Shown: one piece after another, positions 52,727-61,482 of the stretch
How the letters are laid out: each line of letters opens with the position of its first letter
Position numbering within the stretch: the first letter of the stretch is position 1
NCBI GenBank assembly: GCA_964569245.1
Contig: CAZMTK010000010.1
Coordinates: forward strand, 1-64,000
Reading direction: 5' to 3'
DNA length: 64,000 nucleotides
Source of the DNA: JAAYTY01 sp964569245
Lineage (GTDB): Bacteria > Fermentibacterota > Fermentibacteria > Fermentibacterales > Fermentibacteraceae
Made by a program: the position numbers and the translations under genes
The notes under the pieces: generated by a model
Told to the model about the DNA's origin: nothing
Databases searched by the model: none
What the model saw: only the letters and a program-made list of their open reading frames with translations

Positions 52727-53880
52727 GCCTTGTACTCCTGGAAGCCGGTGCCGTCGAGTCTGCCGTTCACTGCATCGACGGTGAGCTCGTCGGACGGGTG
52801 GCAGGTGATCCACCTCATGCCGACGGCGCTGATCCTGTCGCCCTCCTCGTTCGTCATTCCCGGCAGCTCCTTCGAGAGCCTGTCGGCGACTATCGCCGCG
52901 CCGTCCTCGCTGGTGCCGGGCAGGAGAAGGAGGAGCTTCTCACGCGAGGTCCTGAGACCGGTGTCGATGTTGCGCATCGTGGCCTTCAGGAAGTTGGCGC
53001 ACATGCGCATGACCTCCTTGGCCAGGAGCCTGTCGGAGCCGAGGCAGTCGGGAAGCTGCAGCTCGAGAACGGATAGCGGGCTGGAGAATCTCCTGACGCG
53101 CTCCAGCTCCGAGTCGAGCCTGGGGCGGAGCTGGCTCCTGCCGGGGAGAGCGGTATCCACGTCGAGGTCTGCGGCGGTCTCGAACCTCTCCAGGAGGCGT
53201 ATGTTCTCGCTGGCCGCGGCGGCTATGGCCGCTATGGCCCTGACGCGCTCACGGACCAGCGTGGCCGTCCGGGGGATGTCGTTGAGGCAGAGCACTCCGT
53301 AGAGAACGCCCTGGCTGGTCATGGGTGCGGCGAGCTCGGGTATGTACCCGGGGAGGGCCGAATCCTCCACCTGCTTCCTCACAAGGGCGCTCTCCTTCGA
53401 GAAGTCCTCCGCGGAGAAGACCCTGCCGGTCTCGGCGGCGAAACCGACGTGCCCCTCGCCCACACCGAGCGAGAGCGGCATCCTGAGGAAGTTCGACAGG
53501 CCCTTCTCCAGCACCAGGCCCAGCCTCCGTCCCGTGCGGTCGGCCAGGAAGACGGCGATCCTCTCCGTGCCGGTCATAAGATTGATGGCTCGAGACACGA
53601 ACTCGGCCAGCTCGGTAGAAGTGCGGGCGCTGAAGATCTGCTTCACAAGCTCGGGCAGCAGCACGGCCAGGTCCCTGTGGTGCTGAATCTCCCTCGCCTG
53701 CGACTGCGTGCAGGACGAGGCCTCGTGGCAGTCCTGCCTGAGGGAGGCCACCTCCCGGTTCAGCTGGCTCACCCTCTCCTGGTAGCCTGCAATCTCGGCC
53801 CTTCTGCTCGAGACGTACCAGAGGAACGCCAACCCGCCGAGGACGAGTCCGGCGGCCAGACCGTACACTGCTTGCAGCAC
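52723..53880 (-). CDS. Membrane-anchored GAF protein with degenerate GGDEF-like domain
   Basis: One transmembrane helix (about residues 3-22), a coiled coil (30-75), a GAF domain (about 80-230; LMTGTERIAVFLADRTGRRLGLVLEKG), then a GGDEF-like fold (DVDTALPGRSQLRPRLDSELERVRRFSSPLSVLEL). The signature loop is lost: where GGDEF should stand the sequence reads LRTSREKLL, so diguanylate cyclase activity is not expected. A sensor or scaffold role is more likely. GTG with GAGGTG upstream. 385 aa. Its stop overlaps the purL start. Confidence 0.78.
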   Translation of the reverse strand: MLQAVYGLAAGLVLGGLAFLWYVSSRRAEIAGYQERVSQLNREVASLRQDCHEASSCTQSQAREIQHHRDLAVLLPELVKQIFSARTSTELAEFVSRAINLMTGTERIAVFLADRTGRRLGLVLEKGLSNFLRMPLSLGVGEGHVGFAAETGRVFSAEDFSKESALVRKQVEDSALPGYIPELAAPMTSQGVLYGVLCLNDIPRTATLVRERVRAIAAIAAAASENIRLLERFETAADLDVDTALPGRSQLRPRLDSELERVRRFSSPLSVLELQLPDCLGSDRLLAKEVMRMCANFLKATMRNIDTGLRTSREKLLLLLPGTSEDGAAIVADRLSKELPGMTNEEGDRISAVGMRWITCHPSDELTVDAVNGRLDGTGFQEYKA

Positions 53881-53934
53881 TCCATCACCTCACTAAGGCT
53901 GCGGCGACACCTGCGTTGACTTCTTAATATTGGG

Positions 53935-53953
53935 AAAGGCGGCCTGTTCCGCC
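53935..53953 (-). terminator. Possible purB terminator
   Basis: Minus-strand GGCGG/CCGCC stem with a 6-base loop followed by TTTCCC, 8 bp after the purB stop. Short stem, so weak. Confidence 0.35.
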
Positions 53954-53960
53954 ACCCGCA

Positions 53961-55256
53961 CTATTCGATTCCGAGACGCGAGAGGATCAGCCCCTCGTTC
54001 CGCAGATGCCTGTCAGAAAAGCGGAGACCCTCCATTTCCGAGGGCCCGACGAGGCCCGCTATCAACGGGTTCTCCGCCGCAGCCGCCAGGAACCCGCGGC
54101 CCGAGCGGGCTGCCTCTGCAGCGGCCTTCTGGACGGCTTCGTAGGCCTCGATCCTGCCCATCCCCCTGTCGATCAGCGCCAGCATGACGGTCTGGGACAG
54201 GTGGCTGTCTCCCGCGGAGCCCAGGTTGGCCGCGACACGGTCCTCGAAGATGACCAGCCCCCCCGCCAGCTCCGCGGCCCTCTTCAGGGAGTACAGGGCC
54301 ACTCCGAACGCGTCCGGCAGGATGAACCTCTCGGCCGACGAGTGGCTGATGTCCCTCTCGTGCCAGAGGGCCGTGTTCTCCATGGCCGCCGCCAGCCAGC
54401 CCCTCATCAGCCTGGCGAAGCCGCAGAGCCTCTCGCTCTGGACCGGGTTCCTCTTGTGGGGCATCGCACTGGAGCCTTTCTGCCCCTTCCCGAAGCTCTC
54501 CTCCACCTCCCCGACCTCGGTGCGCTGGAGGTGCCTGACCTCTGTCGCGAATCGCTCCAGCGCTCCCGATATCATGGCCAGCGCCCAGACGAGTTCGGCG
54601 ATTCGGTCCCTCGCCACGACCTGCGTGGAGACGTCCTCTCTCCGCAGGCCGAGTCTGCCGCAGACGAACTCCTCCACGAAGGGATCGAGATGGGCGTAGG
54701 TGCCGACAGCTCCTGAGAGCTTCCCCGTGGAGGCAGCCTCCACCGCGCGGTCCAGCCTCGAGACGCAGCGGCGAGCCTCTGCGAGATGGCCGGCGAACTT
54801 GAGGGCGAGCGTGGTGGGCTCGGCATGCATCCCGTGCGTCCTTCCTATGCAGGCCACCCCGCGTCCCCTCCTGACAAGACCCTCGAGCTCTCTGCAGTAG
54901 TCCTGCAGAGCCGAAGCCACCAGCCTCCCCGCATCCCGTATCTGGGTGGCGAGAGCGGTGTCGAGGATGTCGCTCGAAGTCATGCCGTAGTGGATGTGGC
55001 GCGCTTCTGGACCCAGGCCTTCGGAGACGCAGGCGAGGAATGCGATTACATCGTGCCGCACGACCGACTCGATCTCGGCGATGCGCACGGTGTCGAATCT
55101 GGCGCCCGACCTGAGCCTCTCGAGGTCTGCTGCGGGCACCTGCCCCAGACGGACCCTGGCCTCGACGGCCAGAAGCTCGATCTCCAGCCATCTGCCGAAC
55201 CTGGATTCGTCGGACCAGACGGCGGCCATCTCGGGCACGCTGTACCTGTCTATCAA
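53961..55256 (-). CDS. purB: Adenylosuccinate lyase
   Basis: Acts twice in purine synthesis, cleaving SAICAR and adenylosuccinate. Conserved IHYGMTSSDILDTALA, RTHGMHAEPTTLALKFA and the signature loop GSSAMPHKRNPVQSERLCG are present. TTG 55256 gives the usual N-terminus MIDRYSVPEMAAVWSDE and 431 aa. GTG 55265 or ATG 55313 remain possible, but the first sits on the GGAGG site and the second has none. It follows ispH-ubiA by under 90 bp. Confidence 0.95.
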   Translation of the reverse strand: MIDRYSVPEMAAVWSDESRFGRWLEIELLAVEARVRLGQVPAADLERLRSGARFDTVRIAEIESVVRHDVIAFLACVSEGLGPEARHIHYGMTSSDILDTALATQIRDAGRLVASALQDYCRELEGLVRRGRGVACIGRTHGMHAEPTTLALKFAGHLAEARRCVSRLDRAVEAASTGKLSGAVGTYAHLDPFVEEFVCGRLGLRREDVSTQVVARDRIAELVWALAMISGALERFATEVRHLQRTEVGEVEESFGKGQKGSSAMPHKRNPVQSERLCGFARLMRGWLAAAMENTALWHERDISHSSAERFILPDAFGVALYSLKRAAELAGGLVIFEDRVAANLGSAGDSHLSQTVMLALIDRGMGRIEAYEAVQKAAAEAARSGRGFLAAAAENPLIAGLVGPSEMEGLRFSDRHLRNEGLILSRLGIE

Positions 55257-55337
55257 CTCGTACACCCCCTCCGAAGAACCCCGGGGCAGCGACGACACAG
55301 CCTGAACATGCAAAGAAGGGTCTCGCCGGGCGAGGTC

Positions 55338-57068
55338 CTAGAAGGTCCTGGCGGTCAGGATGCGAGCCAGGACGGGTACGATTCCGGCTGCGAAGAGGCT
55401 GCCGTCGGCGGCCAGCCGGGCGGAGAGCTCGGAGGGGAAGGGATTGCGGGTCAAGAGAGTGTACCCAACTGCCAGCCACAGGCTCCCGGCCAGCGAGCCG
55501 AGCCCTGCCGCAGGAAGCAGCCCTCTCGCCCACCCACATGCTACCAGGATCACCGGGAGAGCGGAGCAGGACCAGAACAGCACCTCGCTTCTCGTCCTGC
55601 CGAGCGCAAGCGGAATGGTGTCCCTGCCCAGCATGGCGTCCCCCTGGAGGTCAACCAGGTCGAGGAGCAGGGACCTCCCCATGAGAAGCAGCACCATCTG
55701 GAGAGACCAGATGCCCACCGCCGGGAGCCCTGCAGGCCCCCCGAGCGTAAGGTACGGCATAATGCAGAGCAGGAGCGCCCATGACGAGGAGAACAGCAGG
55801 TCGCGCGAGCCGGGAATCGAACGCAGGCCGGACGGGGGGCTGCCGGCGCTTTTCAGGAGGGGAAGCGAGTAGGCCGCGAAGAGGCCGACCGCACCGGCGA
55901 GGAACGCGCCCCAGAGCGGGGGCAGGAAGGCGGAGACTGTCACCGATACGGCGAGGGCGGAGAAGTACGCCGCTGTGAGGGGATTGCGGCACCTGACGAC
56001 GAAGGCCCGCCTCTCCTCCCCCGGAGTCGGTGAGAATCCGGCTTCCAGCACTGTGTGGAGGCCCTGCAGGGCGAACAGCGCGAGGGCTCCGGAGAGGATT
56101 GCAGAGAGCCAGGCCGCGCTCCCGGCGACGACTGCCGAAGCCGCTCCCAGCGCGAAGGCGGCGGGGAGAACATGGAAGTTGCCGAGCACCAGCGTCCTGA
56201 CGGCTCCCAGAGCCTTCCCGACGTTCTCGCCCTGCATCTCCAGAAGGCGCCCCCTGACCCGGCGGATGACCCAGCTCGGCGTGGATGCGCCGGCCGTGAG
56301 AACGACCCTCCGGAAGCCCCTCAGCTCTCTGGGATCGAGCTCGTCCTGCGACTCGACCTGGAAGACGGGCAGGCCGGCTTCGCGCGCAATCGAAGCAAGC
56401 CTCGCCGTGTTGGCGCTCTCCCTCCCGCCGACCACCACCACGCAGTCGGCCTTCGGGAGCAGGCTCCTGAGCTCGTTCTGCCTCATGCCCGTGGACTCGC
56501 ATATGGTGGATTCCCATTCCAGTCCCGGGAACCTTCCCCTCATCGCCTCGAGCACCGCCTCGAAGACCTCCGAGTCCTGGGTAGTCTGGGTCATCAGGAA
56601 GGGCTTCGACAGCTGCGGCAGGGCGGCTGCGTCGCCTGGCCCGGAGATCACGAACGCCCTCTCCCCTCCGGCATAGGATCGTATGGCTCGAACCTCCTGG
56701 TGGCCCTCGTCGCCGAGGATCACCACCTCGTAGCCCTCGCGGCTCTTGGCTCGTGCGAGGGCGAGGGCTCTGCCCACGCGCGGACAGGTCAGGTCGCGGA
56801 CGCTCACGCCGGGCCTCTCGATGGCGGCCCGCTCCTCCCGGGTGATGCCGTGAGTCCTTATGAAGAGAGTCCCCCCGTCCGCATCCGAGGGATCCCTCGA
56901 CATGCCGACGCCCCTCTCCAGAAGGGCGCCCAGCACCTGCGGATTGTGAACGAGGGGACCGAAGACCAGGAACGGCCCCCGCCCCTTCTTTATCTCCGCA
57001 AGCACCATGTCCACGGCCCTCCGCACACCCCAGCAGAAGCCGGAGGTCCTGGCGACGGTGACGCTCAT
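55338..57068 (-). CDS. ispH: IspH (HMBPP reductase) fused to a UbiA-like prenyltransferase domain
   Basis: Residues 1-275 are 4-hydroxy-3-methylbut-2-enyl diphosphate reductase, the last step of the MEP isoprenoid pathway. The Fe-S cysteines C12 (SGFCWGVRRA), C95 (LTCPRV) and C190 (TICESTGMRQ) and the acid pair in GHQEV (H123, E125) are present. Residues about 285-576 are a polytopic UbiA-like membrane domain with the second Asp motif DLVDLQGDAMLGRDTIPLALG (D470, D473, D477). The first UbiA motif (NDxxD) is not recognisable (LQGLHTVLEAG). No frameshift or stop separates the parts. 576 aa. Confidence 0.85.
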   Translation of the reverse strand: MSVTVARTSGFCWGVRRAVDMVLAEIKKGRGPFLVFGPLVHNPQVLGALLERGVGMSRDPSDADGGTLFIRTHGITREERAAIERPGVSVRDLTCPRVGRALALARAKSREGYEVVILGDEGHQEVRAIRSYAGGERAFVISGPGDAAALPQLSKPFLMTQTTQDSEVFEAVLEAMRGRFPGLEWESTICESTGMRQNELRSLLPKADCVVVVGGRESANTARLASIAREAGLPVFQVESQDELDPRELRGFRRVVLTAGASTPSWVIRRVRGRLLEMQGENVGKALGAVRTLVLGNFHVLPAAFALGAASAVVAGSAAWLSAILSGALALFALQGLHTVLEAGFSPTPGEERRAFVVRCRNPLTAAYFSALAVSVTVSAFLPPLWGAFLAGAVGLFAAYSLPLLKSAGSPPSGLRSIPGSRDLLFSSSWALLLCIMPYLTLGGPAGLPAVGIWSLQMVLLLMGRSLLLDLVDLQGDAMLGRDTIPLALGRTRSEVLFWSCSALPVILVACGWARGLLPAAGLGSLAGSLWLAVGYTLLTRNPFPSELSARLAADGSLFAAGIVPVLARILTARTF

Positions 57069-57097
57069 CCGGGGACGACCTCCAAGAGAGGCTGTGC

Positions 57098-57137
57098 AAA
57101 AGGAGAGCGCCGGCTCTCGCGAGCCGGCGCTCCTTTT
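57098..57137. terminator. Strong symmetrical hairpin terminator/attenuator
   Basis: Perfect 12 bp stem GAGCGCCGGCTC / GAGCCGGCGCTC with a TCGC loop, flanked by AAAAGGA and TCCTTTT so that it has a U-run in both directions. It lies 18 bp after the secreted-protein gene and only 30 bp before the ispH start, leaving no room for a separate ispH promoter. Confidence 0.85.
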
Positions 57138-57155
57138 CCGGTCAGGGCAGGTACC

Positions 57156-57773
57156 TTACTGGTACAGGCCCTTGATGGCGCCCCAGGTCTCGCTCTCGAG
57201 GCCGAACTGGCCGTTGAAGCGGACGAAGTAGTCGTTGGCGGTGGAACCGCTGATGATCCACGGCTCCCAGACGACGAAGTCATCGCTGAAGAAGCTGTGG
57301 TCAACGCTGTTCGGGGTGTTGTCGCCGAGCACCGACGGCCAGCCGCCGGCGGACATCTCGGTGTTGATCAGGCCCCACCAGTTGGTCCCGCAGTCGATCG
57401 GCGAGCTGTAGTTGGCGTAGCAGGGAGCATAGTGGGCTGCGGTGACCGAGGTCTGGTCGAGCTGGGTCACAGGGCCGGCCGCATCGCCGGTATAGAGCTC
57501 GGCATAGAAGGAGCCCGTGTCCCAAGGATAGCTGGCGTGGTGGTAGAACCACAGCTCCATGTTCTCGGCACTGAAGGAGGCGCCGGGAGCGAAGTCGTCG
57601 GAGCTGTACCAGGTACCCCTGTAGAGACCGCCCCAGGTCAGCCAGTAGGCCGAGCCGTCATCGTACTGGATCTTCTCGTCGGTCGATCCGATGTAGAGAG
57701 GCCTCTCGAGCCTCAGATTGGATGCGGATACGACTGCAACCAGAGCTGCGAGAACGAAAAGCACCCTTCTCAT
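57156..57773 (-). CDS. Secreted protein of unknown function
   Basis: A signal peptide (RRVLFVLAALVAVVSAS, about residues 2-19) is followed by a 185-residue domain rich in Trp, Tyr and Ser (YWLTWGGLYRGTWYSSDDFAPG, ELWFYHHASYPWDTGSFYAELYTGD), with two cysteines that could form a disulfide. It looks like an all-beta extracellular module, but I recognise no family. ATG 57773 has GGGGG six bases upstream. It has its own promoter and a strong terminator, suggesting high, separate expression. 205 aa. Confidence 0.75.
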   Translation of the reverse strand: MRRVLFVLAALVAVVSASNLRLERPLYIGSTDEKIQYDDGSAYWLTWGGLYRGTWYSSDDFAPGASFSAENMELWFYHHASYPWDTGSFYAELYTGDAAGPVTQLDQTSVTAAHYAPCYANYSSPIDCGTNWWGLINTEMSAGGWPSVLGDNTPNSVDHSFFSDDFVVWEPWIISGSTANDYFVRFNGQFGLESETWGAIKGLYQ

Positions 57774-57815
57774 GAACAACCCCCTTTCTAGGGTTCGAGT
57801 TTTCTTCGCGCGGGT

Positions 57816-57844
57816 ACTATTCGCCAGTGCATCGGGGCTGTCAA
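57816..57844 (-). promoter_or_regulatory. Promoter of the secreted-protein gene
   Basis: Minus-strand consensus -35 TTGACA (57839-57844), 17 bp spacer, -10 AATAGT (57816-57821). The -35 overlaps the end of uvrB. Confidence 0.6.
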
Positions 57845-59820
57845 CCCCGTTCCGGGCGTGTCAGCCTGCGCAGCAGGTCGCGCAGGCGTGCCGCCTCCTC
57901 GAATTCCAGCCTGGAGGCCGCGTCCAGCATCCTGCGCTCGATCTCCGCGGCTGTTTCGGCTGGTTCTCCCGCGGGGAGACCAACCCCGCGCGGCTCTCCG
58001 CCCTCCCTGAAGGAGTCGGCCATGCTGGTCGCCTGCAGGATCTCGGCCCGGGTCTTGACCATGGTCCTGGGGACTATCCCATGTATCTCGTTGTACCTCA
58101 ATTGAATAGCCCTTCTTCGAGCCGTCTCCTCCATCGCCTCCCGCATGGAGTCGGTCACCTCGTCGGCATATAGCAGGACCCTGCCCGCGAGGTTCCTGGC
58201 GGCCCTGCCGGCGGTCTGGACGAGGCTGGTGCGGGATCTGAGGAATCCCTCCTTGTCGGCGTCCAGTATGGCCACGAGGGAGACTTCGGGCAGGTCCAGC
58301 CCCTCGCGGAGGAGGTTGACGCCCACAAGGACGTCGAACTCGGCCAGCCTGAGGTCCCTGAGGATGGAGACGCGCTCGAGGGCGTCGATCTCGCTGTGTA
58401 CGTACCTCGCCTCGATGCCGGCTTCGGCCAGCCAGGCGGCGAGCTGCTCCGCCGTCTTCTTGGTGAGAGTCGTCACCAGGACCCGCCCTCCGTCGGCGAT
58501 CACCCTGCGACACTCCTCCAGGAGGTCGTCAATCTGCCCGGAGGCCGGTCGCACGACTATCTCCGGATCCACCAGCCCGGTGGGTCTGGCGATCAGCTCG
58601 ACAACCTGCGCCGAGCGCTCGAGCTCGTAGGGCGACGGGGTGGCAGACATGCAGATCTTCTGGCCGGCCACTGACTCGAACTCCTCCAGGTAGAGCGGCC
58701 GGTTGTCCAAAGCCGAGGGGAGCCTGAAACCGTGCTCGACCAGGGTCTCCTTGCGCGACCTGTCGCCGTGGAACATCCCTCTGATCTGCGGGATGGTGCG
58801 GTGCGACTCGTCTATGAACACCAGCCGGTCGGGCGGGTAGTAGTCCAGCAGGCAGCTCGGCCTCTCGCCGGGCGCCCTGCCGGAGAGATGCCTGCTGTAG
58901 TTCTCGATGCCGGGGCAGTAGCCGGTCTGTCCCAGAAGCTCCAGGTCGTATCTCGTGCGCGACTCCAGCCGCTGCGCCTCGAGCATCCTGCCGTGCGCCT
59001 TCAGGTGCGTCAGCCGCTCCGCGAGCTCGGTCTCTATCAGGGCCATGGCCCTTGCCAGGTCGGGTTCGGTGGTGACGAAATGCTTCGCCGGGTAGATCAG
59101 CGCGGCGGGAAGCTCCGACTGCAGGGCGCCGGTGAGGTGGTCTATCTGGCGGATGCTCTCGATCTCGTTTCCGAAGAACTGTATCCTTATGCCCGTGTCT
59201 GAATAGGAGGGCACGACGTCCACCACGTCCCCCCGCACCCGGAACCTGCCCCTGGTCAGGGCCACGTCGTTCCGTTCGTACTGAATCGAGACCAGGCCGG
59301 CGAGAAGGGCGTCGGGCTGCAGGGTCTGCCCCCTCTCGACCTGAACGCAGGTCTGCCGGAAGGAGTCGGGATTCCCGAGGCCGTAGATGCAGCTCACCGA
59401 TGCTACGACTATCACGTCCCGGCGCGACAGAAGAGATGTGGTCGCCTTCAGCCTGAGCCTGTCAAGCTCGTCGTTCAAATCCGCGTCCTTCTCGATGTAC
59501 ATGTCCTGGGCGGGGAGATAGGCCTCGGGCTGGTAGTAGTCGTAGTAGCTCACGAAGTACTCCACTGCCGCGCCGGGGAAGAAGCCCTTCAGCTCGCCGT
59601 AGAGCTGGGCCGCCAGGGTCTTGTTGTGGCTCACGACGAGGGCGGGACGCTCCAGGGCCTCTATGACCCTGGCCATCGTGAAGGTCTTGCCGGAGCCGGT
59701 GACTCCCAGGAGCGTCTGCCACTCCATGCCGGCCCTGGTGCCGGAGACCAGCCTCTCTATGGCTCCGGGCTGGTCGCCTGCGGCCTCGAAGGGGGATACG
59801 AGACGGAAGAGGCCCGGCAA
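57841..59820 (-). CDS. uvrB: Excinuclease ABC subunit B
   Basis: Damage-verification helicase of nucleotide excision repair. Walker A GVTGSGKTFTMA, the beta-hairpin SYYDYYQPEAYLP that probes the strand, DEXX-box VFIDESHRT, motif VI QTAGRAARN and the C-terminal UVR domain (EIERRMLDAASRLEFEEAARLRDLL) are all present. The TTG start follows the pheT TGA directly (TGATTG). 659 aa. uvrA and uvrC are not in the window. Confidence 0.97.
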   Translation of the reverse strand: MPGLFRLVSPFEAAGDQPGAIERLVSGTRAGMEWQTLLGVTGSGKTFTMARVIEALERPALVVSHNKTLAAQLYGELKGFFPGAAVEYFVSYYDYYQPEAYLPAQDMYIEKDADLNDELDRLRLKATTSLLSRRDVIVVASVSCIYGLGNPDSFRQTCVQVERGQTLQPDALLAGLVSIQYERNDVALTRGRFRVRGDVVDVVPSYSDTGIRIQFFGNEIESIRQIDHLTGALQSELPAALIYPAKHFVTTEPDLARAMALIETELAERLTHLKAHGRMLEAQRLESRTRYDLELLGQTGYCPGIENYSRHLSGRAPGERPSCLLDYYPPDRLVFIDESHRTIPQIRGMFHGDRSRKETLVEHGFRLPSALDNRPLYLEEFESVAGQKICMSATPSPYELERSAQVVELIARPTGLVDPEIVVRPASGQIDDLLEECRRVIADGGRVLVTTLTKKTAEQLAAWLAEAGIEARYVHSEIDALERVSILRDLRLAEFDVLVGVNLLREGLDLPEVSLVAILDADKEGFLRSRTSLVQTAGRAARNLAGRVLLYADEVTDSMREAMEETARRRAIQLRYNEIHGIVPRTMVKTRAEILQATSMADSFREGGEPRGVGLPAGEPAETAAEIERRMLDAASRLEFEEAARLRDLLRRLTRPERG

Positions 59821-61482
59821 TCAGCCTGCCAGGATTTCGGCATCCAGCTCGAATGCCGAGCCGGGCCTCGACACGCGCGCTTCGTGCAGGAGCGCGGGGG
59901 AAAGCTCGCCGACGACGCCGGCACGCCTTCCGGACACGATCACTCCCGCGCATCTGCCGTCGATGAAGCGGGGATCCGAGCATGGCTCCAGGCTGGCTTC
60001 GAGCCCCCTGGATGCACAGAGCGCGGCGAGCGCCGAGTGCGCGTCTCCGAATGCCGCCTCGTTCCCGAACACCGCTGACGCGATCAGAACCCTCGTGGTC
60101 GCGGCGCCGCCGGGCTCCACGAGCAGGACTTCGCCGGCCTCGAAGAGCCTGTGCGGATAGGGCGCCCTGCCGCTCTGCTCCTCCACCTCCAGGAGGCCGG
60201 GGATCAGCGAGTTCCGAACTGCTCCGAACTCGAGCGTCATGGGATTCGCGATGGCTGCAGGCCCCCCTGAGGGGGCGTGTCCGGGACGCGAGGGCGAAGT
60301 CAGGACCGGAAGCATGATCTCCTCGAAGCCGAGCCCGATCATGGTCGTCCTGAGCGCATCGCAGAGCTCCTCGACGGGGGCGGCCGCCCCTATGGTGAAC
60401 GCAGAGGGCATGAGCGGCTCGAAGGAGTCGAGGCCGATTGCGTCTGCGATGTCCTCGACCAGGTCCACGGGGTGCAGCCCGTCCCTCCGGTAGGGAGGGA
60501 GAAAGGCCTCGACCGTTCCCGAGTCAACCTTCCACGAATCGTAGTCCATGCGGCTGAGAGCGGATTCGATCTCGCGGTCCGCAGGCACCGAGCCCAGGAT
60601 CCTGCGGATGCCTTCGCCGTCGATCGCGAGCCTGCAGAGCCTCCTGACGGGGGTAACGACGCTCCCGCCGTCATCCGGTGAAGGGCCGTGGAACACCACC
60701 CTCACAGGCTCGATGCAGAACCCCCGATCCTCCAGGTTGCAGGCGAGGATTGTGCAGGTCAGTCCGACTGTTCCCCAGTCGGTCCCCGTCACCTCGCAGA
60801 AGAGCTCCCTGTCTCCCTCGCGGACCCTGCCGGTGCTCTCGCTGTTCACTATCGGCGGAAAGGAGAGCGGGCGTCCGGCAGCGTCGGCCAGGAACGGGTA
60901 GGAATCGAATCCAGAGAGCAGGGCGGCGTAGCGCCTTCCCGTGTCCGTGCGCTCCAGCGCTTCGGACAGGGTCATCTGCGAGGTCTCGCCCAGCGGATGG
61001 AAGACAGTCCCGGGATCGACTGCGGAGTATCTCACCGGGAATTCCATCTCCGACAGCCTGTAGAAGCCGATGGCGGCGGTTCGTCTGTTCCTGCCGAAGG
61101 ACGAGGCCAGCTTCTCCTGGCCCGCTATCAGGGCCTCCACGGCTGCGGCCGAAAGCGGAGGACCGGATGCGGCGAAGGCCGCGATCCACGGGCGGACGCC
61201 TTCGACCGACGCTTCAGCATGCAGCTCCCTGCGCGCTTCTCCCAGGCCCGTGAGCCTCGGCCTCCGGCGACCGTCGAGGGCGGCGAGCCCCCTCGCCACG
61301 CCCTCGACGCACCAGAGATCGGGCCTGTTCGTGTCCTTGAGCTCGATCCTCAGAGCGTCGCCCTGCCGCAGATCGAGCTCGCCCTTGAGTATCGCGAGAC
61401 GGAGGCCCAGCTCCTCGTCCGACATGCCGTCCAGACCGGCCAGGGCCAGCAGGTCCGCCCGGCTGACCTCTATCTTAGGCAC
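59821..61482 (-). CDS. pheT: Phenylalanyl-tRNA synthetase beta chain, archaeal/eukaryotic type
   Basis: Beta subunit of PheRS. It begins MPKIEVSRADLLALAG and has 553 aa, the short architecture seen in archaea, eukaryotes and spirochaetes, not the 800-aa bacterial form with tRNA-binding EMAP domain. Further landmarks: ELKDTNRPDLWCVEGVARGL, VEDIADAIGLDSFEPLMPSAFTIG. GTG 61482 is chosen because it gives the family N-terminus and has GGAGGAGG eight bases upstream. It overlaps pheS by 8 bp. Confidence 0.92.
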   Translation of the reverse strand: MPKIEVSRADLLALAGLDGMSDEELGLRLAILKGELDLRQGDALRIELKDTNRPDLWCVEGVARGLAALDGRRRPRLTGLGEARRELHAEASVEGVRPWIAAFAASGPPLSAAAVEALIAGQEKLASSFGRNRRTAAIGFYRLSEMEFPVRYSAVDPGTVFHPLGETSQMTLSEALERTDTGRRYAALLSGFDSYPFLADAAGRPLSFPPIVNSESTGRVREGDRELFCEVTGTDWGTVGLTCTILACNLEDRGFCIEPVRVVFHGPSPDDGGSVVTPVRRLCRLAIDGEGIRRILGSVPADREIESALSRMDYDSWKVDSGTVEAFLPPYRRDGLHPVDLVEDIADAIGLDSFEPLMPSAFTIGAAAPVEELCDALRTTMIGLGFEEIMLPVLTSPSRPGHAPSGGPAAIANPMTLEFGAVRNSLIPGLLEVEEQSGRAPYPHRLFEAGEVLLVEPGGAATTRVLIASAVFGNEAAFGDAHSALAALCASRGLEASLEPCSDPRFIDGRCAGVIVSGRRAGVVGELSPALLHEARVSRPGSAFELDAEILAG

